NCBI GenBank assembly: GCA_010015655.1
Contig: ML976748.1
Coordinates: 48,308-112,307, forward strand
Origin: Bimuria novae-zelandiae CBS 107.79
Taxonomy: Eukaryota; Ascomycota; Dothideomycetes; Pleosporales; Didymosphaeriaceae
Direction of reading: 5' to 3'
Length of the DNA: 64,000 nt
Shown here piece after piece: positions 58,726 through 64,000 of the stretch. Position 1 is the stretch's first letter; each line of letters begins with the position of its first letter. The translations under genes and the position numbers were made by a program. The notes beneath the pieces were generated by a model. That model was not told the origin of the DNA. It worked only from the letters and a program-made list of their open reading frames with translations, and did not search any database.

Positions 58726-61322
58726 ATAATTTATTACTAATTCCTTATAGTTCGTTTTTTTATATCTAGGTATTATATTATTCTAGCTATCCTTTCTACT
58801 TAACTAAGTATTTAGGCTAACCTTAAATTACCTTTAGATTCCTAATTTTCTTAACCTTATACTTATTATCTTTTAGATTTAACTAGGTCTTAACTAAAGC
58901 GTCTAGTAAAGCTAGTTCTAAAAGTAATTTATAGAATATAGGATAAATCTTTATACCCTTTAGTAAAAGTAACTTAGTTATAACAGGTGCCTTAGTTTCT
59001 TATACTTTAAAAGGGCCTATTTAGAGGTAATTTAATTTTCTACTAGATTATTTTATCCTTAAAATTTTTATAATAGGAAAACTTTATCCCCCTTTTTAAG
59101 AGTTAGTTTTTTAATCTTTTGCTTATTTGCGTTCTTAGATACTATAAAAGCCCTTTAAGTAATTTATTCTTATAGGACTTTGTTAAGTTTTCTTTTTTTT
59201 AAGTTTTCTTTTAGGCTTTTATAAAAATACTTTTTATATCTTTTAGATCTTAATAAGTAATTAGCTTATATCTATAATTTATATAGTACGGTGAGTACCT
59301 TATCGTGTCTAACCTTATGCTATTATATACTAGTTATACTATTAGTAGTAGGTCTACCTAATTATCCTATTATTTATTAACGTAAAATTATAAATACTAT
59401 TCTAGAGTCTAATTCGTAGGTTCTGTTTGTCCGTTAGTCTAGGGTTAGAAACTTATTAAAAGCTTTTTATTAACGCCTAGAGCTATCGTAAAGGTAACAT
59501 AGTACTTAGACGTAAAAAACTTATCTTTATTTAAAATAAATTCCTTTAGTAGTCTGTGTTCTGCGAACACTACGTTATCTATCTTATAAGCTAGTCCCTC
59601 TGCCGTTATAGACTCTTTTATAGGTCTAAACTTGGCTACCTTAGTTAGGCAGTCTATTATTATTATAATAGTATTATATATTTACTTTATCCTTAGCTCT
59701 AGCGATCTTAGGAGCTTTACTATAAAGTCTATTATTATACTTTACTAAGATCGTTTAGCTACTTATAGTAGTTATAATAGTTTATAAGGCTTATGTTTTT
59801 TTTAGCTTATTCTTATAGCATGCTAAATAGTTACTTATAACCTTAGTCACTATTTACTTAAGTTAAGGATAGTATATTTGTTCGTAATCTAATGCGTCGT
59901 TTTTTTAATACTTAGGTATTCCTATTCTTATAATTTATATAGTTTCCTAATTAAGGCTTTCTTATAGCCTAGTTTTATAATAATCCTATATTAGTGGTCT
60001 CGATGCGTTTTGTTAAGTCTACTATAAAAAAGGTTGTATTCCTCCCGCTATTTAATAGTGAGTTGGCTATAATCCTAAAAATCGTGTACTACTAGTCCTG
60101 TGTACTATAGGCTGGCCACGCGAATCTTAATATTAGCTAGTTATATCTAATTATCGTATTATTCCCTGCGCGTAGCACTACGTTATATAGATTAAGTTTA
60201 TCTTTTATAAGATCTAGTTTTCTACTTAAGGCGTTTATCGCGCCATGAAGTATTTCTAGTTAATAGTATATAGTAAAGTTAAAGGTTGCTAGGAACTTTG
60301 CCTATTATATCTATTATTTATTAAGCTTCTTTTATATCTCTATCTTAAAGCATACTTTCATGAGCTAGGCTTTTTATTATTTAATGACGTCTACTATCTC
60401 TAGTGGTTACTTATTATAAACGTTATAATTTAGTTCTGCTCCTAAGAACTTCCTAGAATAGAAGAATACTAGTTTCTATTTCCCGTTATTATACTATTAT
60501 AAGAGGATTGCTCTTAGTGCGTAGTCTAATGTATTTGTTTTAACCCTTATAGGTTTTTCTAGGTTATGCATGTATAGAAGAGGTGCGAAAAGAAGGAGCT
60601 TTTTAAAGTTTTTAAAAATTTCTTATTATTTTTTTTTACTTAAATCTTACTTCTTTTTTAGTAATCTTTATTAAGGGTGCCATGATCTTAAAATAGTCTT
60701 TAATAAACTTTTAGTAAAAATTAGCAAATTTTAGGAAGAATTAGAAATTTTTTATTAACTTAATTTATAACTATTTTTATACTATAAATACTTTTTTTAC
60801 GTCTATTTCAACGCCTTCTTTTAAATTTATAAATTTAAGATATTCTGTCTTCGTTATAAAATTTATACTTATTTAGGTAAAGGAGTAGTCCGTATTCCTT
60901 TATCTTAGCTAGCACCTTTTATACGTGCTATATATGCTCCTTAAGCGTGCCACCCGAATATATTAGGATATTGTCTAGATACACTGTGTAGAATACGTCC
61001 AGGTATTCGTGTAATGCCTTATTTATTACTATCTAAAAAGTGGCTAGGGCGGTCATTAGCCCTATAGGCATAACCGTGAATTTAAATAGTCTATATTGTA
61101 TTTAAAATACTATTATTTATTTATGTCCTTTAGCTATGCGTATCTAATAGAACCTATTTTATATATTAAATTTCGTAACTACTTAGCTCCTTAGAGTTAA
61201 TCTATAAGCTTTATTATTAGTAGTAAAGGGTATTAGTTCTTTATCGTTTTATTATTTAGCTACTAGAAGTCTATATATAATTAGAGTCGTTGCCATTGCT
61301 CCCTAAATCCTACCTTACTTCC
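58726..61322 (-). mobile_element. Gypsy copy 2, pol continuation, truncated at its 5' side
   Basis: Same order as in the intact element: chromodomain-like sequence near 58780-58850 and reverse transcriptase near 60.9 kb with TVYLDNILIY (mutated YLDD) at about 60965. It stops at about 61322 where unique DNA begins; gag and the 5' LTR are missing. Confidence 0.7.
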
Positions 61323-61757
61323 ACAGGGCGATTGGATCGAGATCGCACGTGCGCAGCGCTACACGAGTAGTCGTACGGAGATACGGTAACACTTGAATGC
61401 AGGAACGGTTGAGTTGCTCCTACTTGCCCAGGCACGAAGGCTGCGGAATATTGATACCAGTCGACAATTCCTTACGCATACCAGGATCCGAGTTATGACT
61501 GGGCAGCAATTTCGATGCCGATAATTTGCGAAGGAACATGCAGGAAAGATGGTAGACAGAGGGTCGAGTGTTGGGACGGCAAAAGTTTGAGATGATCGTT
61601 CGACTCGGGCAACCGCACCCCTCAGCAGCCCTATACATATACCCTCGCGATCCACACGCACGTCCGCCCACATGGTGGTCGATCGAGAGGCGATCATTTC
61701 TCTCTTGAGAGACTTTGCTGCCGGGATCGCGATCAGTATCGTCTACTCTAAAGCACA
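61323..61757. other. Unique DNA between transposon block and rhodopsin-domain gene
   Basis: About 430 bp of normal composition; reverse frames at 61359-61803 have no motif. Presumed promoter of the next gene. Confidence 0.45.
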
Positions 61758-63051
61758 ATGGGGAATCAAGGTCTTGGGCAGGTGGCAAGTGCTTTGGGTG
61801 CACATCATACTGTTGCGGTATTATTATGTTTTATTAACCAGAAAATGACAGATCACATGGTACATCTGCACTGTGGCCGCTGTGCCCTTTGTAGCGATGC
61901 GCATGTACTCACGATGGAGTCGACTGGGCAGCCTAGCAATCGAAGATTACCTCATTGTTCTCTCTCTGTGCTGCCTCATAGGAGATCTGGGCATTCAGCA
62001 ACACAGGTGGAATTTGGGTTTGGGTCACATGTCCACTGTTACGCCGGATAAGCTCAAGGGAATCCTGCGGATGATTGTTCCTGGATCGATACTCTACGTC
62101 TCTTCGCTCTGGGCCGTCAAGTTTGCTCTGGTCTTCTTCTACAAACGTCTCGCTGTACCAGGATCGCGACTTATCCTCTTGTATAACATTGCGCTCGGTC
62201 TTCTGGCCGCCACGTATCTCACCATCTTTGTCGACATCGTGTTTCAGTGCTTCCCGCATAGCAGGCGCTGGTCGAGTAATCCGAAAGGTGAGTTAACCAT
62301 GGCGCATGCGGAGCTGTTGTTGACAACGTATGCAGACAAATGCGACCCGAAAGGCTCCATAATCAATTACTGGATCACCATTCTTTGTGAGTCCATGCCG
62401 CCCTCGCAAACAAGTCAAAGGCGCTGACAGTACCGATCTCTAGTGAACATTATCTCCGTTGCAGCGATCATGGTCCCTGCCAATCACTATGGTGTCTAGG
62501 CTGCAGATGAAGTTGAAACAGAAGCTCGCAGTAGCCGGTGTTTTTGCCCTCGGATTCGTTATCATCTCCAGCAGTAGGTTTATACCCGCTCAGCTTTCGA
62601 AAAGACAGGCTAATGCTTTGGAACAGTCGTCCGAGCCTACTACTCTAAACGCAATCAGACCATGCTGACGTACACGGTGTCCATGATTGAAACCACGATC
62701 GCTATCATTGCTGCGTGTCTGCCGGCCCTCCGCTCAATGATCATTGGTGGCAGCAACAACGACGCCAGCAGCTATGGCAGACACTACGAACTCGATTCTG
62801 CTCGCCGGAAAACCAGCGACAACCGTCTGGGTGCGAGCAACGCAACCGCTACAATAGGTACTGGGACCACATCGGGTACGCATACGAAAAAAGCGACCCA
62901 TTCAAATGGTTCAGAAGACTCGTTAATGGCGGCAGGACTGAGCGTTGGGCTCGACGGCAGGGGCAAGATCATGGTGGACACAACGATCGAGGCCATGTAC
63001 GAGGATGAAGATAAGAAGAGCAAGAAAGAGCGCTCAAGAAGTGAGGTCTAG
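61758..63051 (+). pseudogene. Rhodopsin-domain (Pth11-like/SAT4-type) membrane protein with one-base frameshift
   Basis: Five exons: 61758-61781 (MGNQGLGQ), 61852-62287, 62336-62386, 62444-62573, 62627-63051. All junctions are GT-AG and in phase (for example QITWYICTVAAV, KGDKCDPKGSIINYWITIL, ISSSIVRAYYSKRNQTML). Seven-helix layout: VAAVPFVAMRM, DYLIVLSLCCLI, PGSILYVSSLWAVKFALVFF, LLAAT YLTIFVDIVF (with CF after it), NIISVAAIMV, LAVAGVFALGFVIISS, ETTIAIIAACLPALRSM. A Gly/Thr/Lys-rich tail ends KKERSRSEV. Within exon 4, GTCCCTGCC near 62473-62481 has one C too many: before it the frame reads AIMV, after it PITMVSRLQMKLKQ in the next frame. Sequencing error is possible. It is transcribed away from the transposon block. 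Confidence 0.85.
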
Positions 63052-63600
63052 ACTGATAGTACTCAGAAGTTCAAAGTAATTAGGCTTGACGCCCTTTCTT
63101 TGTTTTGAACGGCGTGCGGACTGCTCGGGGAACAGGAAATCTTCAGCGCGATGTCCGGTCCTCTGACCTGGAATCATCAAAGCAAAAAGCGGAAAAGTGA
63201 AGCAGCGCTGGAAACGGGAATGGGCTCGACACAAGCAAACCACGAGCTGGATCAAAGTTCACACGTTTCGTTACTAGTCCATTCTCCAGGCAGTCATCTC
63301 AAGTTCGCGTAGGCACCCGTGCAGCGGTCATTGGTTACCAGTCCGGTGGCATGGGAAGGCCCTATATCCATCACCATGATGCGGTATCTAAATCCAAAGC
63401 TGCCCCAAGACCGCCAAGTTACCCTGCAGTTAATCGATCACGCCTCAACAGCAGGAAGCTAATAACACCTACAAAGGGTAATCTCAATAAAGTCGGCCGT
63501 CACGTGCAGCAGGGATTCCTGCAGGGGTAGCAACTTCAAAAGTCGCGCATCTTGATTCCATCTAAAGTATAAGCAAATACACCCAAATAAGATGTTCTAA
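63052..63600. other. Intergenic region
   Basis: About 550 bp, normal composition, no gene recognised. Confidence 0.4.
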
Positions 63601-64000
63601 TTATGCTGTAAAGTTGTTCTGGCCACCTGCGTCCTCGCAGAGCTCTGCAACGCGCATAAAGTAGGTAGGATGAAGCTTTTCGGCCATATACTGCCTGAGT
63701 GTCTCATCACCTTGCCAGACCTCCTTTATGTACTGTTTCTGCAGCCTTTTTGGCCTCCTTAGAACTTGATAGGCATTCGTAACTTGCCAAAAACCTTCTA
63801 GACGCCCAAAACAGCGCTCAATTGGGTGTAAGTCGGGTAAATTAGGAGGCTAAGGGCCAAACTTAATTCCTAGAGCTTTAATTTCTAGCTAGCAGTACTA
63901 GAGACCTAATAAGTATAGGTAAATGTTATTTTAAATTAAATAAATAGCTACGCCTAGGTTATTATCGCGTATAGCGTAGTAATAAGGGAATAGGTGTGTC
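63601..64000 (-). mobile_element. DDE (Tc1/mariner-like) transposase C-terminus, runs off the window
   Basis: Reverse strand from a stop at 63601-63603 upward: the C-terminal GGQNNFTA, then upstream CFGRLEGFWQVTNAY and PPNLPDLHPIE, the usual PPNSPDLNPIE block with the catalytic Glu. Upstream of about 63850 stops begin (FGP-stop-PP, Trp to TAG) and the DNA turns AT-rich, so the element is mutated there but its last 80 codons are clean. The other end lies outside the window. Confidence 0.7.

Larger units (their letters stand above)
43805..61322. repeat. AT-rich RIP-mutated transposon block, gene-free
   Basis: 17.5 kb with abrupt edges where base composition changes from about even to strongly AT-rich and TpA-rich. 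No ORF above 60 codons survives except in the GC-rich LTR segments. Traces of transposase, reverse transcriptase, integrase and chromodomain are readable with stops in every frame. Inner parts are listed separately. Confidence 0.9.

Noticed and set aside
43805..61322. AT-rich block as a centromere
   Set aside because: It is fully accounted for by transposon relics; AT-richness alone is not evidence of centromere function.
1..64000. CRISPR array or bacterial-type defence island
   Set aside because: No regularly spaced short repeats; gene structure is clearly eukaryotic.

Overview
The window is nuclear DNA of a filamentous ascomycete (Pezizomycotina, probably Dothideomycetes or a relative). 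Genes are split by short 45-120 bp GT-AG introns. Several families are typically fungal: Zn(II)2Cys6 regulators, APSES/ankyrin cell-cycle factor, Pth11-like rhodopsin-domain proteins, GH31 alpha-glucosidase and histidine acid phosphatase. Two tRNA genes carry introns. AT-rich blocks full of C-to-T/G-to-A decay look like repeat-induced point mutation (RIP). Genus and species cannot be read from the sequence.

Layout. (1) 1-10.1 kb is a dense housekeeping stretch: the 3' end of a peroxisomal acyl/aryl-CoA ligase (ends in AKL), an Mbp1-like APSES/ankyrin factor, a drug/metabolite-type transporter, a PP2A activator (PTPA/Rrd) and a glutathione peroxidase with an upstream in-frame mitochondrial-type leader. 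(2) 10.9-15.2 kb is a decayed accessory locus: a cytochrome P450 C-terminal relic, a full-length but stop-ridden Zn2Cys6 regulator, a VOC-family (extradiol dioxygenase-like) ORF and a frameshifted fumarylacetoacetate-hydrolase (FAH) gene. Together they look like the remains of an aromatic-ring catabolic cluster. (3) 16.4-31.5 kb holds a C2H2 factor with a long spliced leader, a small conserved protein, the ER SNARE Use1, an Smr-domain protein ending in a CaaX box, an unknown Lys/Glu-rich protein and a secreted GH31 alpha-glucosidase. (4) 31.8-43.7 kb has tRNA-Lys(CTT), tRNA-Asp(GTC), a PEP-mutase/isocitrate-lyase-family enzyme, two small unknown proteins, a RIP-mutated Tc1/mariner element with terminal inverted repeats, a histidine acid phosphatase with one internal stop, relics of another Zn2Cys6 gene, and a rhodopsin-domain gene lacking its 5' end. 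(5) 43.8-61.3 kb is a gene-free AT-rich block of transposons nested up to four deep. (6) 61.7-64 kb carries a second rhodopsin-domain gene with a one-base frameshift and, at the edge, the C-terminus of a DDE transposase.

The nested block can be resolved from the sequence. An old chromodomain-type gypsy element (3' LTR at 46.93-47.43 kb, pol continuing at 58.7-61.3 kb) was split by a small LTR element (173-bp LTRs at 48.0 and 58.55 kb). That was split by a TIR transposon (48.36-57.17 kb), and that by a complete 6,965-bp gypsy element (50,119-57,083; 450-bp LTRs, 5-bp target duplication AGACA). A separate pogo/Fot1-like element lies at 44.0-45.9 kb. Genes bordering this block and the mariner copy carry truncations or stops, some in the RIP-preferred CpA context. 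I found no CRISPR arrays and no bacterial-type operons. No wholly new gene system is proven here. The most unusual features are the nested-insertion record, the decayed catabolic locus, and GC-rich hairpin segments in the LTRs that stayed intact while the rest of the elements was mutated.
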